DNA from: CBDCLY01 sp965218715
GTDB lineage: Bacteria > Bacteroidota > Bacteroidia > Flavobacteriales_E > Vicingaceae
Assembly: GCA_965218715.1 (NCBI GenBank)
Contig: CBDCLY010000004.1
Span: 33,106-97,105, forward strand
Direction of reading: 5' to 3'
Length of the DNA: 64,000 bases
Shown: positions 9,100 through 18,838 of the stretch, piece by piece
How the letters are laid out: every line of letters starts with the position of its first letter
Numbering within the stretch: the first letter of the stretch is position 1
Notes under the pieces: model-generated
Database searches by the model: none
What the model was told of the DNA's origin: nothing
What the model saw: only the letters and a program-made list of their open reading frames with translations
Made by a program: the position numbers and the translations under genes

Positions 9100-10839
9100 A
9101 GTGTCATTTGCTATTAAATTGGCTGAAGCTGTATCAGAGCATCCACTCGCATCAGTAATGGTAACTGTATAATTACCAGCCACTAAATTGGTGTCAGTTG
9201 CATCGGTTCCACCAGAGCTCCATAAAAAGGCATAGGGCATAGAGCCTCCAAAACCATATGCGATTAGGTGGCCATTATCGTCTCCTGCACAAACAATTTC
9301 TTCAACAATAAAAACATCAGCCACCAAAGAATCTGGCTCAGTAATCGTTACAGAATCAATAATAGTTGCAGAGAGAAAGTCTGTTATGGTAAGGGTATAT
9401 GTCCCAGCAGATAAATTCGTATTGTTTTTTGTGCTAGGACCATTACTCCAGGCATAAGTTAGTGGTGCAATTCCATTGGAGACAGTTGGAATAATGGAAC
9501 CATCTATGATCCCATGGCAAGAAATATTATTTACTGTGAAGGTTGCAGCTAATGGACCTGCTACTCCTATTTTAGCACTGTAAACACCATAATCACTACC
9601 ATCTAGTGTTGATGTAGAATTCCTAAATCCATCAGCCCAAACAAATATCATGCTGTCAGATATCACCTTTGCTGCAATCGAAGGAAATTGTTGAAATGAG
9701 TTGCTCCTATACTCAATTTGATATTCTAGGCCATTTTGTGAGCCATCTGAATGATAGGCTTGAGCAAATGCACCATCATAATCACTAGATTGATCATAAG
9801 AATTCCATCCAATGGCCATGGCACCTGTCTTCGACATTCCAATTGAAGGATAATTCTGAAATCCTGTAGTGTTGGTATTTACTTGAAACTCTACACCATT
9901 AGAAGATCCATCCGCAAAATAATGCTGACCATAAATTCCATCACCGTCACCATCTTGCCCTGCACTTGTCCAAACTACAGTAAAATTCCCAACACTATCC
10001 ATGGCTACATCTGGAGCATACTGATTTCCTGTAATTTCTGTATTCACCAAGGATTCAGAACCTAAGGATGTAAAGATTTGATCCAATCGTTCAAGCATTA
10101 TACCATGGGTCCCTGTAGTATCAGATCCTAAGGATTGCCAAGTAATGGCCATGTCTCCACTTTGCTCAACGGCAATTTTTGAAAAGCCATTGAAACTATT
10201 GTTATTGTCATTAATTTGAATGGGGGATGATGTAGCAGAACCATTTGATAATCTTTTCTGCACAAAAATGGTATAGGTAGAATTGTCATGGGCTACCTGA
10301 GTCCACGTGATAAAACTTGTTCCGTTGGCATCCATATCAACATCTGGCCATCTTTGTTGACCACTTTGTGTTGATCTAATTGTTGTTCCAGAAACAACAG
10401 AACTATGCGAATCATCATATGAGCTAAATTTTAGGGAAAATCCACTACCGTCTTCCTCCTCTTCTTCCCAAACAATTATTGAGCTTCCATCCTCTCCTAC
10501 CGCAACAGCAGGATTGCGTTGATCGTGTTCCGTAATGGGGTTCGCTTTAAAACTAGCACCATTTGAAGTTCGGTCTGCGTTATACCACTGACCATAAACT
10601 CCCCAGCCGTCGCCATCCTCATCAAAACTTTCCCAAACCACTAAATAATTGCCATCATTATCCATGGCAGCTTTGGCATTCCTTTGTGAGTTGAGTGTTG
10701 TAGTATTGACCCTAGATTTTTGGCCAACTCTTGTTATTTGGGCAAAATTTAAATGCGAAAAAGAAAATAGGAAAAGGAAAAGGAAAAGTGATTTTCTTAA
10801 TGGCTTTAAGGGACTTGATTCAATTGTATAAGAATTCAT
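9022..10839 (-). CDS. N-terminal fragment of the HYR/SprB-repeat T9SS surface protein
   Basis: 605 residues from the ATG at 10839; a TTG at 10863 is the only alternative and would precede the signal peptide less well. A hydrophobic, F/L-rich signal segment lies near residues 20-34. Repeated blocks of about 50 residues follow, with D-x-x-GNFxVVWxSxxQDGDGxGIYGQ, a pattern of bacterial beta-propeller-like repeats, over about 40-420. Then two SprB repeats (ISCHGIIDGS and VCAGDDNGH starts) and the first HYR repeat, which ends prematurely after NITVYLNGSG. Compared with sister repeats, one extra base (about 9043) ends the frame. The total span 5640-10839 is one base longer than a multiple of three, as expected for a single insertion. 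Confidence 0.8.
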   Translation of the reverse strand: MNSYTIESSPLKPLRKSLFLFLFLFSFSHLNFAQITRVGQKSRVNTTTLNSQRNAKAAMDNDGNYLVVWESFDEDGDGWGVYGQWYNADRTSNGASFKANPITEHDQRNPAVAVGEDGSSIIVWEEEEEDGSGFSLKFSSYDDSHSSVVSGTTIRSTQSGQQRWPDVDMDANGTSFITWTQVAHDNSTYTIFVQKRLSNGSATSSPIQINDNNNSFNGFSKIAVEQSGDMAITWQSLGSDTTGTHGIMLERLDQIFTSLGSESLVNTEITGNQYAPDVAMDSVGNFTVVWTSAGQDGDGDGIYGQHYFADGSSNGVEFQVNTNTTGFQNYPSIGMSKTGAMAIGWNSYDQSSDYDGAFAQAYHSDGSQNGLEYQIEYRSNSFQQFPSIAAKVISDSMIFVWADGFRNSTSTLDGSDYGVYSAKIGVAGPLAATFTVNNISCHGIIDGSIIPTVSNGIAPLTYAWSNGPSTKNNTNLSAGTYTLTITDFLSATIIDSVTITEPDSLVADVFIVEEIVCAGDDNGHLIAYGFGGSMPYAFLWSSGGTDATDTNLVAGNYTVTITDASGCSDTASANLIANDTIPPVASTQNITVYLNGSGKCELYSW

Positions 10840-10863
10840 AAGGCTAAATTTAAATTGAATCAA

Positions 10864-11946
10864 TTATTTAGACGCTATTGCATTATCACTCTGAATGTTG
10901 TTAAGTTTTTGCTCCATTTCACTTAGCCTAGAATCTACATTCCTTAATAAGGCTTCGTATTGATTGATTTTATTTTCTTGCTCACAAAGCAATTCTTGTT
11001 TTTCTATTAGCAAGCGATCAGCCATTAACTTCTCTTCCTCCAAGACTTTTAACCTGGCATCCAATTCCTGAATAGATTTTACCAAGGGCACCACAAATTC
11101 TGCATACCTTAGACCATAGATCTCTTTAGTCTCATCACCAGGAATTTTAACACCACTAAAGTCGTATCCAGATTCTTCTGCAGCTTGATGAACTTCTTGA
11201 GCAATGAAACCTGAATACTGTACTTGTTTTTGAGCATCATATGCTGCTCTTAAATCTTCAGGTACATCTTTTCCGAAAAATTCTTGAATGGCCTCTCCAC
11301 TTAAGTTATAAGACACTGGTCTCAATTCATTAATAAAATCTACCCCAGGAATGTTTTCTTGAACATTGCTTTTAAATCTTCCATCAGAAGTTGCTGTCCA
11401 GTTTACTATACCACCAATAGATGCCATTGCATTGTTTCCAATGTAGGTTTCATTTGCTGAAGAAACGCTGGCCTGGTATCCAATTGCAATTGAATTATTG
11501 TCGGTTGCTGAGGCTTCAAAGCCAATTGCAACAGAGGAAGTAGAATCACATTCTGCAGACAGCCCAATTGCTACCGAGAAGGATCCTTCACAATTTGATT
11601 TAGTACCAATTGCGACAGAAGAGTCAGCGCTTACAGAAACTTCTTTTCCTATTCCGACAGAATTTCTCCCGCTTACTTGAGCATCATAGCCCATTGCCAT
11701 GGCGTCTGTATTTGTAGCATCAGCAGAGTAGCCAATTGCCCAAGCTCTAGTTGAAGTTGCTTGCGCTAAATAGCCGAAAGCAAATGCATCAGCTGAAGTT
11801 GCATCACTATAATTCCCAAATGAAACCGCACGATTTGCAGTTGCTCTAGCATTGAAACCATAAGCCATACAGTCATTGCTATTTACATAGGAGTCCTGCA
11901 CCAACAAATGTATTTCTCTCTCTTTGTGTTCCACCAAAATCGGCAA
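10864..11946 (-). CDS. C-terminal fragment of YadA-like head / S74 tail-fibre-type protein (frameshifted)
   Basis: About 350 usable residues; the true frame enters near 11893. It starts with YadA/haemagglutinin-like head repeats (AIGY-A-A-S, VAIGLSAECDSTS), followed by an S74 intramolecular chaperone domain: SDGRFKSNVQE, LRPVSYNL, YSGFIAQEVHQAAEE, YAEFVVPLVKSIQEL. It ends in a leucine-rich coiled coil (about 290-350). S74 domains trimerise fibres and normally cleave themselves off, so a homotrimeric surface fibre is inferred. One extra C near 11893 separates it from the N-terminal half at 11879-12799. No T9SS sorting domain is visible. Confidence 0.8.
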   Translation of the reverse strand: MPILVEHKEREIHLLVQDSYVNSNDCMAYGFNARATANRAVSFGNYSDATSADAFAFGYLAQATSTRAWAIGYSADATNTDAMAMGYDAQVSGRNSVGIGKEVSVSADSSVAIGTKSNCEGSFSVAIGLSAECDSTSSVAIGFEASATDNNSIAIGYQASVSSANETYIGNNAMASIGGIVNWTATSDGRFKSNVQENIPGVDFINELRPVSYNLSGEAIQEFFGKDVPEDLRAAYDAQKQVQYSGFIAQEVHQAAEESGYDFSGVKIPGDETKEIYGLRYAEFVVPLVKSIQELDARLKVLEEEKLMADRLLIEKQELLCEQENKINQYEALLRNVDSRLSEMEQKLNNIQSDNAIASK

Positions 11947-12799
11947 ATGCCCCTACCCCAACATTGTCTTCTCCTTTTCGATTGGAATAACCAGCTCTAG
12001 CTCCTAAGTAGGTATTACGTTCTGCATCAGAAGTACTATTTGTTCTATTGTTGTCCCAGCCTGCATAAGCACCAACGAAGGTATTGTAATCTGCATGTTC
12101 TGTCGCGGCTCCTGCAGCAGCTCCGATCATTGTATTGTGATGTCCCGCACCCATATCGGTTCCGGCCGAATCTCCTACTGCTGTATTGTGGTCTCCCGTG
12201 GTATTGTCATAAAGTGCTTCGTTACCAACTGCTGTGTTTCTATAACCAGTGGTATTTGATCTACCAGCTGTAGAACCTATAAAGGTATTATCACTAGCAG
12301 TTGTATTGTTATAGCCTGCATCTTCACCAATAAATGTATTGTCGTCACCTGATGTATTATTATATCCACACTCTTCTCCAATAAAAGTATTGTCAGAACC
12401 ATTGTTGTTATTGTACCCAGCATGAACACCAATTATGGTAACATCTGTACCCCTTAAATAGTATCCGGCTCGTTTTCCAATTACAACATTGTCGACACCG
12501 TCAACACTCAAGCCCGAAGGATTACCACCTCCTGCTTCAGCCCCAATAAAAGTATTGTCAGCATCATTGGTCCAACCATGTCCAGCTTTAAAACCAATAA
12601 ATGTCCCATAGCTACCAGAAGAATTGCTGTAACCCGCAGAATCTCCAAAATAGGTATTGTAATCTCCAGTGGAATTGTTTGAGCCAGCCCCTTGTCCATC
12701 TTTATGAACATTGGTTTGAGCTGATGTGCTTTTTGTTAGCAACGCAGCAAATAAAAAGATTAGAAGTTGAGCGGGAATTCGAAAGGTAGTTGTTTTCAT
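11879..12799 (-). CDS. N-terminal fragment of YadA-like head / S74 fibre protein (frameshifted)
   Basis: 306 residues from ATG 12799; a GTG at 12820 would add seven residues before the signal peptide and is less likely. The signal peptide ends near STSAQ. About a dozen degenerate head repeats of 20-25 residues follow, of the form NTFIG-AGY-N-TG-D, typical of left-handed beta-roll trimeric adhesin heads. The frame ends after NTFVGAG; skipping one base lets it continue smoothly into SYVNSNDCMAYG of the downstream fragment. The whole gene (10864-12799) would code for about 644 residues. The neighbouring gene downstream on the same strand is another large surface protein, interrupted in the same way. 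Confidence 0.8.
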   Translation of the reverse strand: MKTTTFRIPAQLLIFLFAALLTKSTSAQTNVHKDGQGAGSNNSTGDYNTYFGDSAGYSNSSGSYGTFIGFKAGHGWTNDADNTFIGAEAGGGNPSGLSVDGVDNVVIGKRAGYYLRGTDVTIIGVHAGYNNNNGSDNTFIGEECGYNNTSGDDNTFIGEDAGYNNTTASDNTFIGSTAGRSNTTGYRNTAVGNEALYDNTTGDHNTAVGDSAGTDMGAGHHNTMIGAAAGAATEHADYNTFVGAYAGWDNNRTNSTSDAERNTYLGARAGYSNRKGEDNVGVGAFADFGGTQRERNTFVGAGLLCK

Positions 12800-12896
12800 A
12801 ATTGGTAAAATAAGATTCACAATTTAGTCTTTATTCGCTTAAAGATTTAAAATTCATTCAAATTGTTAATAACAATAGACCTATTCTCCGCAAGTG

Positions 12897-12925
12897 CGGA
12901 AACATTAAAAAAATATACGGAAACT
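12897..12925. promoter_or_regulatory. Direct repeat with 21-bp period in a divergent intergenic region
   Basis: CGGAAAC occurs at 12897-12903 and again at 12918-12924, exactly 21 bp apart, between the fibre gene (start 12799, minus) and the membrane gene (12988, plus). A perfect inverted repeat TCCGCA-AG-TGCGGA (12887-12900) overlaps the first copy, and a 15-bp palindrome ATTGTTAATAACAAT lies at 12862-12876. The spacing fits proteins that bind one face of the helix. The core differs from the LytTR-like sites elsewhere in this window, so the factor is unknown. Confidence 0.35.
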
Positions 12926-12987
12926 TGTGAGGTAAGGATTCAATTTGTTAATGATTAAAGTAAATCCGCTACATTAATAAAAAAGAA

Positions 12988-14958
12988 ATGGCATACAATA
13001 TGGAAAACAAGATTAGAAAGGCCCCGATTATACTTGGCACCTTGTTCTTTCTTTTTTTCCTTTTAGGAGATCTCTTTCCAGATTATTGGTGGGCAAGTCA
13101 TGCCATTCATTTTTTAAGCCTACCTCTTAAATTGAGCTTTTATATATGCTCTATTCTTTTCATCTATTTAGGAGCTAAACCTGAAATGATTGAAACTACT
13201 TTAGATAAAATCAATCAACAACAAATAAAACAGACTAATTTTTGGCTTATAGGAATTAGCCTCTTAATGGCAAGTTTATTTTATTTCTTTCCAATTTACG
13301 CTGATTTCTATGGTGAGGCCACTTTATTGAATCCGCATTTGGACACAACAATTACTAGTATACCAAAAGGAACTCATGAAGGATTTTTAACTTTTAGTTT
13401 AAGGCCTTGGGGCGGACAAATAACAGTCTTAGCCATCATCACCTACTTGACTTATTTTACTGGCTTAAGTTATGGTGAGGTATTCGTGTACTTTGATGTG
13501 TTCTTTGGCTTTTTATTTGTTTTTACCTGGCTAAAGTTTGTCAATGAACAATTGAGCATTCGACCTTGGAAAATTATGCTTGGAATCATAGGAATCAGTT
13601 CTCCATTTTTACTCAATTTCTACGGTCATATCGAAGTGAATGCTCCAGTTTATTGGCTTAATCTGCTATGGATGACCATATTCATAAATTATTTCAAAGA
13701 GAAAAAAACAAAACATTTATATTGGCTAGCTGCTCTATTGTTGATCTGTTTAAAATTTCATGCAGTGGCCTTGATGTTTGTCCCTGCATATACATTTTTA
13801 TGCATTTCACATTTTAAATCGGGTTTTATCATCACTTGGAAAAAGGTACTGACTTATGCCATCGTTCCCATTTACAGCATTGGAATGTTTTGTTATTTCT
13901 TCGTATTCAAAGATTATAAAGACCTCAGAACTGTAGATTTTGATGTGATGGAGTACGATCGACTTTTTCTGCCGATTATTAGTCCGGAAGCGCCTCTTGA
14001 TAAATACAACTTATTCAGCTTCAATCATTTATTTGATTACTTTAATGAAATGCTGTTATGGTCGCCAGCAGCATTATTCCTAATTCTAGTCATAGCCATA
14101 ACACAAAGAAAGACCATCAATTGGAATGGTCCTGTATTAATATTAACGGCTTGCTCCCTATTCCTTTTTGCAAGTTTATTTTTTGTGGTAAACCCACTTC
14201 TAACCATGCAAATGGATTGGGACCTATTCGCCTTTCCTAGTCCCCTTTTATTAGTATTAACATTGGTATTGGTGAAGCAAATTGAGTCGAAACAAATCCT
14301 TAATCAGGTATTTAGCATCAGTCTGGCCATTAGTTTAATGTGCGTCCCCTTTTTTATTGTTCATCAAGATAGAATCATGTTGTCGAATCGATTGGAAAAA
14401 TTGGGGATCAGAATCTTTAGAACCTATTATGCTTGGTCTGCACAAACATTCCATCAATCACTTTCTATGCTTGGAGAAGATCGTGCAGCCCAAATTCAGA
14501 AAGTGAATGGGATTTTGGATGAAATTGAGCAAGATGCTAATTTTGGTTCAGATCAAGAATTCGCAACCCTTTTGAGAAAAGAAGGTTTGATTTATTACAA
14601 TTTCGACAAAGATTACCAGAATGCGTATCACTATTTAAATGAAAGTCTTGACTATAGCAAAGACAATTGGGTAGCCAAATACCATCTTTTACATACTTGT
14701 ATTGTACTTAACCGGCCTGAAGAAGCTTATGCTTTAAGTTTAGATCTATTAAAGGATAGCTATCCAAGCTTGGAACAAGCTTACGTTGTCTCCTTGCAAT
14801 GTGCAATTAATGCTAAGAAATACGCTGAAGCGCTCAAACATGCTCAAGATTATCTGAAGCATGACCCTAAGAATGAATTTTTCATTTTGATTGTTAATCG
14901 AATCGAAAGCAATGATCGGCTTGACGAATTAATCGAATTATTCAATACAGTAAGTTAA
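12988..14958 (+). CDS. Multispanning membrane protein with C-terminal TPR-like region
   Basis: 656 residues with about eleven predicted membrane helices between residues 14 and 465, then a soluble helical tail (about 500-650) that looks like divergent TPRs (for example YHYLNESLDYSKDNWVAKY, and PEEAYALSLDLL). The layout matches GT-C-type glycosyltransferase-like or TMTC-like proteins, as in the two following genes, but no clear catalytic acidic motif is evident. An in-frame ATG four codons later (13000) is an alternative start. Its stop overlaps the stop of the convergent gene at 14955 by 4 bp (TTAA shared). A role in glycosylation or lipid-linked sugar transfer is only an inference. Confidence 0.6.
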   Translation: MAYNMENKIRKAPIILGTLFFLFFLLGDLFPDYWWASHAIHFLSLPLKLSFYICSILFIYLGAKPEMIETTLDKINQQQIKQTNFWLIGISLLMASLFYFFPIYADFYGEATLLNPHLDTTITSIPKGTHEGFLTFSLRPWGGQITVLAIITYLTYFTGLSYGEVFVYFDVFFGFLFVFTWLKFVNEQLSIRPWKIMLGIIGISSPFLLNFYGHIEVNAPVYWLNLLWMTIFINYFKEKKTKHLYWLAALLLICLKFHAVALMFVPAYTFLCISHFKSGFIITWKKVLTYAIVPIYSIGMFCYFFVFKDYKDLRTVDFDVMEYDRLFLPIISPEAPLDKYNLFSFNHLFDYFNEMLLWSPAALFLILVIAITQRKTINWNGPVLILTACSLFLFASLFFVVNPLLTMQMDWDLFAFPSPLLLVLTLVLVKQIESKQILNQVFSISLAISLMCVPFFIVHQDRIMLSNRLEKLGIRIFRTYYAWSAQTFHQSLSMLGEDRAAQIQKVNGILDEIEQDANFGSDQEFATLLRKEGLIYYNFDKDYQNAYHYLNESLDYSKDNWVAKYHLLHTCIVLNRPEEAYALSLDLLKDSYPSLEQAYVVSLQCAINAKKYAEALKHAQDYLKHDPKNEFFILIVNRIESNDRLDELIELFNTVS

Positions 14959-16838
14959 ATTCCAAGAGCGTTTAAATACCATTGTGGTAGAACGTAATTT
15001 CTACTAAGGGCCTCTTTTGCCGCCCATTTAGCATTGTTTTCACTCTTCAATTCAAAAAGGATGCGAGATTTCCAATACCAGGCTTCAGCAAAATCAGGGT
15101 CTATTTTAATGCATTCGTTGATTTGGTTCAGCGCTTCATTTAGTCTGTAATTTTTAAAAAGTAGAACGCTTTTGAATTTATAAGATAAGGCATAATTGGG
15201 ATCCAGTGCAATGGCTTTGTTATATTCCTCGAGGGCAAGCATTGTATTTTCTTCAAGTTCATTTAAGACTCCAAGATTCAAATGAGCCTTAATGAAATTT
15301 GGACTCAATGCTAAACAATCTTCAAAATCCTTTCTTGCTTGAAAAAGGTTCTTTTGATTCATGTATATCAGGCCTCTATTCAAATAAGCTAAATGGAAGT
15401 TTGGGTCAAGGGAAATCGTCTTGTTAAAATCTGCCAATGCTTTTTCTTGTTCATTCAGAAATTGAAAAACCATTCCCCTATTGTTCAAGGCTAAGGTATA
15501 ATTCGGCTCTAATTCTAAAGACTTGTTCAGGTTATTTAATCCCTTTTCAAACTCCCCCTTTTTGGCAAAATGGGCTCCCCTCTTGAACCATACAAAATAG
15601 TCTGAAGGATAGGATGCAATTGCCTTCGACCAAAGGTTTTCATCATTGTTAAAACTTAATGAATGTTGATGAGAAATCAATCCAAAAGAAAGTCCAATTG
15701 AGAATAAACCCAAGCCAATTATCCACCTTAATTTGCCCTTCCACTTGAAGATTAGTTTTTCAAGGAAATAGGAATAAATGAAGAATAAACCAATGTAACT
15801 CAAATAGGAAAACCGCTCACTGATTAAAGAGTTGCCCACAGCAAGGATTTGAAGCACAGGAGCAATTGAAAAAATGAAAAATAAAAATCCAAATCCAACT
15901 GCCCTGTTTTTTCTTCCTTGGATAATGGAGAAGATCAATAAACTTATAAAGGCAATTGAAGAAACCAATACGGAAACTGGTATTACTCCACTTAAATACG
16001 AAGGGTAAGGGTGGTAAACGGACAATTGAAAGGGAACAATTGATTTCATTAAATACAAGACACAGCCATGTATCCCCATTAATAATTGCTCATGAAAAGG
16101 GTATTTAGAATAGCTTGATACGGCATTTTCATCCGCCTGAGCCCAAATGGCAAGTAAGCCAAATGCAAGGCTGATGATAAACAATGGAGCTTTACTTAAT
16201 AAGTTTCTCCAATCCAACTTTCTAGATTGGAGAAAATCTAGAGAAAGCAATATCATTGGGAAAACTACTGCCATTGCTTTGGATAAGATGGCTAGGATAA
16301 AGCAGAAATACATTAGAATTAAACCCTTTTTGGAATTCAATTTTTCTTGCTTAGTCAACTCATAGGCAATAAGGCCGATTAAAAAATAACAAGTAAATAA
16401 AACATCCTTTCTAGAACTGATCCAAGTTACTGCTTCTACATGCATGGGATGTATGGCAAAAAGTAACGAGCAAATGATGGCTTGCCATTTATTCCTAGTG
16501 ATTAGGAATACAAATCCATACAACAATGCAACATTCATTAGGTGCAATAAAAGGCTATGCACATGATACAACATGGGCTCCTCGCCTACTATTGAATAAT
16601 CAATGGCCAGACTTAAGAAGCTTATTGGTTGGTAGTTGCCTACATAATTAAAGGTGCTAAACAATTCCTTTAATGAGCTTATGTTCAGCTCATGAATCAT
16701 GGTGTTATTTAGCACATAATTGGGGTCATCCCAATTGATCCAAGAGTTGGATAAGGAAGAAAAAAAGCAAAAATAAGTTACTGTCAACACTAGCAGTAAC
16801 AAGTAATGTTCTTTGCCTTGTTCTATAATTTTTTTCAT
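14955..16838 (-). CDS. TMTC-like polytopic membrane protein with TPR repeats
   Basis: 627 residues from ATG 16838 (a TTG lies one codon upstream). About ten membrane helices span residues 10-400, with the loop motif INWDDPNYVLNN right after helix 1 and the HPMHVEAVTWISSRKDVLF signature that is shared with the gene at 16926. From about 410 to the end there are at least five canonical TPRs (ALNNRGMVFQFL, AYLNRGLIYMNQ, AHLNLGVLNELE). This is the layout of TMTC-type O-mannosyltransferase relatives (GT-C fold). The acidic pair DD in the first loop is a candidate catalytic site. It is transcribed divergently from its paralogue at 16926, and its 3' end overlaps the convergent gene by 4 bp. Confidence 0.7.
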   Translation of the reverse strand: MKKIIEQGKEHYLLLLVLTVTYFCFFSSLSNSWINWDDPNYVLNNTMIHELNISSLKELFSTFNYVGNYQPISFLSLAIDYSIVGEEPMLYHVHSLLLHLMNVALLYGFVFLITRNKWQAIICSLLFAIHPMHVEAVTWISSRKDVLFTCYFLIGLIAYELTKQEKLNSKKGLILMYFCFILAILSKAMAVVFPMILLSLDFLQSRKLDWRNLLSKAPLFIISLAFGLLAIWAQADENAVSSYSKYPFHEQLLMGIHGCVLYLMKSIVPFQLSVYHPYPSYLSGVIPVSVLVSSIAFISLLIFSIIQGRKNRAVGFGFLFFIFSIAPVLQILAVGNSLISERFSYLSYIGLFFIYSYFLEKLIFKWKGKLRWIIGLGLFSIGLSFGLISHQHSLSFNNDENLWSKAIASYPSDYFVWFKRGAHFAKKGEFEKGLNNLNKSLELEPNYTLALNNRGMVFQFLNEQEKALADFNKTISLDPNFHLAYLNRGLIYMNQKNLFQARKDFEDCLALSPNFIKAHLNLGVLNELEENTMLALEEYNKAIALDPNYALSYKFKSVLLFKNYRLNEALNQINECIKIDPDFAEAWYWKSRILFELKSENNAKWAAKEALSRNYVLPQWYLNALGI

Positions 16839-16925
16839 CAATGAGAATTCAATTGCAATAATGACCTATTTTTATTTCTTGTCAAATAGAAATTTGGAAT
16901 TTATTAATGATAGAATTAGTCGAAG

Positions 16926-18824
16926 TTGAACAAATCTAAAATAAGCAAACTACTAGAAGGTGATTCTTTTTTGCCATTATACTTTGCCCTATTTGTAATT
17001 GGGTTCATTGTATTTCATCCTTTAATCAATAATGGTTTTGTCAATTGGGACGATGATCAATATGTACTCAACAACCCTTTATTAAAATCTTTGGATTGGA
17101 ATGGTCTAATTTCCATTTTCTCTAGTCCTAATGTTGTTGGAAATTACCATCCCCTTGCAGTTCTATCCTTAGCATTTGATTATCAATTTTCTGCGGACAA
17201 GGCTAGTTTCTATCACCTTCATAGCCTAATTCTACATCTAATCAATTCTTGCCTAGCAAGCTATTTAGTAAATGCGCTATTCAAAAATAAAAGCTTGGCT
17301 TTTTTTGTTGCTCTGCTCTTCTGCATTCATCCTTTGCACCTGGAGTCTGTGGCCTGGATTTCCGCAAGAAAAGACCTTTTGTTTACCGGATACATTTTGT
17401 TGGGATTAATCTCTTATCTGAGGCACCTAAACTTCAATCAATCTAAATTTCTATATGCCTCCTTCGGCCTATTTTTATTGGCTTGTTTGTCTAAGAGTCA
17501 GGCCATTGTTTTTCCATTCTATTTACTATTGATCGATTACCTTAAGGAGAGAAAAACAAGCATTAAAACACTTTTAGAGAAGGTCCCCTTCTTTATTATA
17601 AGCATTATAACCGCTGGGCTTGCCATCTATTCACAAAGCTTGGAAAAGGCAATTAGCATTAGCACTGCTCCAGATCTTTTGAAAAGAATTGCCATAGCCT
17701 GCTATTCCATCATTTGGTATTTGGTAAAGGCAATTATTCCAAGTCATCTTTCTTCTTTCCATCCTTATCCATTCCAAAACCCAGTTGATTTCCCAGGATA
17801 CTTTTATGCTGCACTCCTTTTCATTCCTCTTTTCTTTTTTATGCTTTGGGTAGTATTGAAAAGAAACAAAAGAATATATCTATTCTGCCTCCTCTTTTTC
17901 TTGGTTTCCTTAATTCCAGTCTTGCAAATTATCCCGTATGGAAGGGCAATGCTGGCTGAACGTTATACCTACCTAGCCTACTTTGGGTTGTTTGTCATTC
18001 TTGCCTATGGAATTCAAGAATTATTTTTAAAACTGAAAGAAAGAAAAACGACCGAGTTGCTAATTAAAACCTGTTTAGCTACTTTTTTCCTTTTTCTCTC
18101 AGTATTTACATACAACAGAACTAAAGTTTGGGAGAATGGTGAAAGCTTATGGACAGATGTAATTGATAAATACCCGGATGATTATTTTGCCTATTCTAAA
18201 CGCGCTGAATATTATTCAAATGAGCAAGAAATGGATTTAGCAAAACATGATGTAAATAAAAGCATAAGCCTCTATTCAAATTACGTTATTGCCTATCATT
18301 TAAAGGGCAAAATCTCAAAAAAATTAGGCCAAAACGCAATAGCAAAATCTGCATTTTTGAGTGCCATTAATCTAGAATCAAGTTTTGTTCCTTCTTATGC
18401 GAATTTAGCATTCGAATATATTTCACAAGGTAATGTCGACAGTGCATTTTATTATTTATCACAAGCAATTGAGCTTGATGACAACTACGATATTGCCTTT
18501 GTAAATCGGGCCATTATTCATCAGAATAAAGGTAGAAATGAACTTGCATTGGCTGATTATTCAAAAGGCATCGAACTAAAGCCAAATAATGGAATTTATT
18601 ATCGCTACCGCGGTGTTTTCTTTCTTTCTAGAAATAATTTTGAAAAGGCGCTTGCTGACTTTAATGAGGCAATAAAAAAATCTCCGAATGATGCCCTTTC
18701 CTACTTTTTAAGAGCAAAAGTGCTTCATCAATTGGGAAATGATGCTAAGGCCTTAAAAGATGCGCTTAAAGCACAAGAATTGAATTTTAAATTACCCGAT
18801 GGATTTATAGAATCTTTAAATTGA
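16926..18824 (+). CDS. TMTC-like polytopic membrane protein with TPR repeats
   Basis: 632 residues; the start is TTG at 16926, there being no ATG before the first membrane helix. It is a clear paralogue of the gene at 14955-16838: FVNWDDDQYVLNNPLL after helix 1, HPLHLESVAWISARKDLLF near residue 140, AERYTYLAYFGLF near 345, and the conserved W-x-D-x-x-x-KYPDDYFAYSKRAEY junction into the TPR tail (about 420-620, five or six repeats). The GT-C-like membrane part is expected to transfer sugar to secreted or lipid acceptors, and the TPRs to bind partners. The specific substrate cannot be told from the sequence. An 84-87-bp gap to the divergent paralogue must hold both promoters. Confidence 0.7.
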   Translation: MNKSKISKLLEGDSFLPLYFALFVIGFIVFHPLINNGFVNWDDDQYVLNNPLLKSLDWNGLISIFSSPNVVGNYHPLAVLSLAFDYQFSADKASFYHLHSLILHLINSCLASYLVNALFKNKSLAFFVALLFCIHPLHLESVAWISARKDLLFTGYILLGLISYLRHLNFNQSKFLYASFGLFLLACLSKSQAIVFPFYLLLIDYLKERKTSIKTLLEKVPFFIISIITAGLAIYSQSLEKAISISTAPDLLKRIAIACYSIIWYLVKAIIPSHLSSFHPYPFQNPVDFPGYFYAALLFIPLFFFMLWVVLKRNKRIYLFCLLFFLVSLIPVLQIIPYGRAMLAERYTYLAYFGLFVILAYGIQELFLKLKERKTTELLIKTCLATFFLFLSVFTYNRTKVWENGESLWTDVIDKYPDDYFAYSKRAEYYSNEQEMDLAKHDVNKSISLYSNYVIAYHLKGKISKKLGQNAIAKSAFLSAINLESSFVPSYANLAFEYISQGNVDSAFYYLSQAIELDDNYDIAFVNRAIIHQNKGRNELALADYSKGIELKPNNGIYYRYRGVFFLSRNNFEKALADFNEAIKKSPNDALSYFLRAKVLHQLGNDAKALKDALKAQELNFKLPDGFIESLN

Positions 18825-18838
18825 AAGCAGTGATACTA

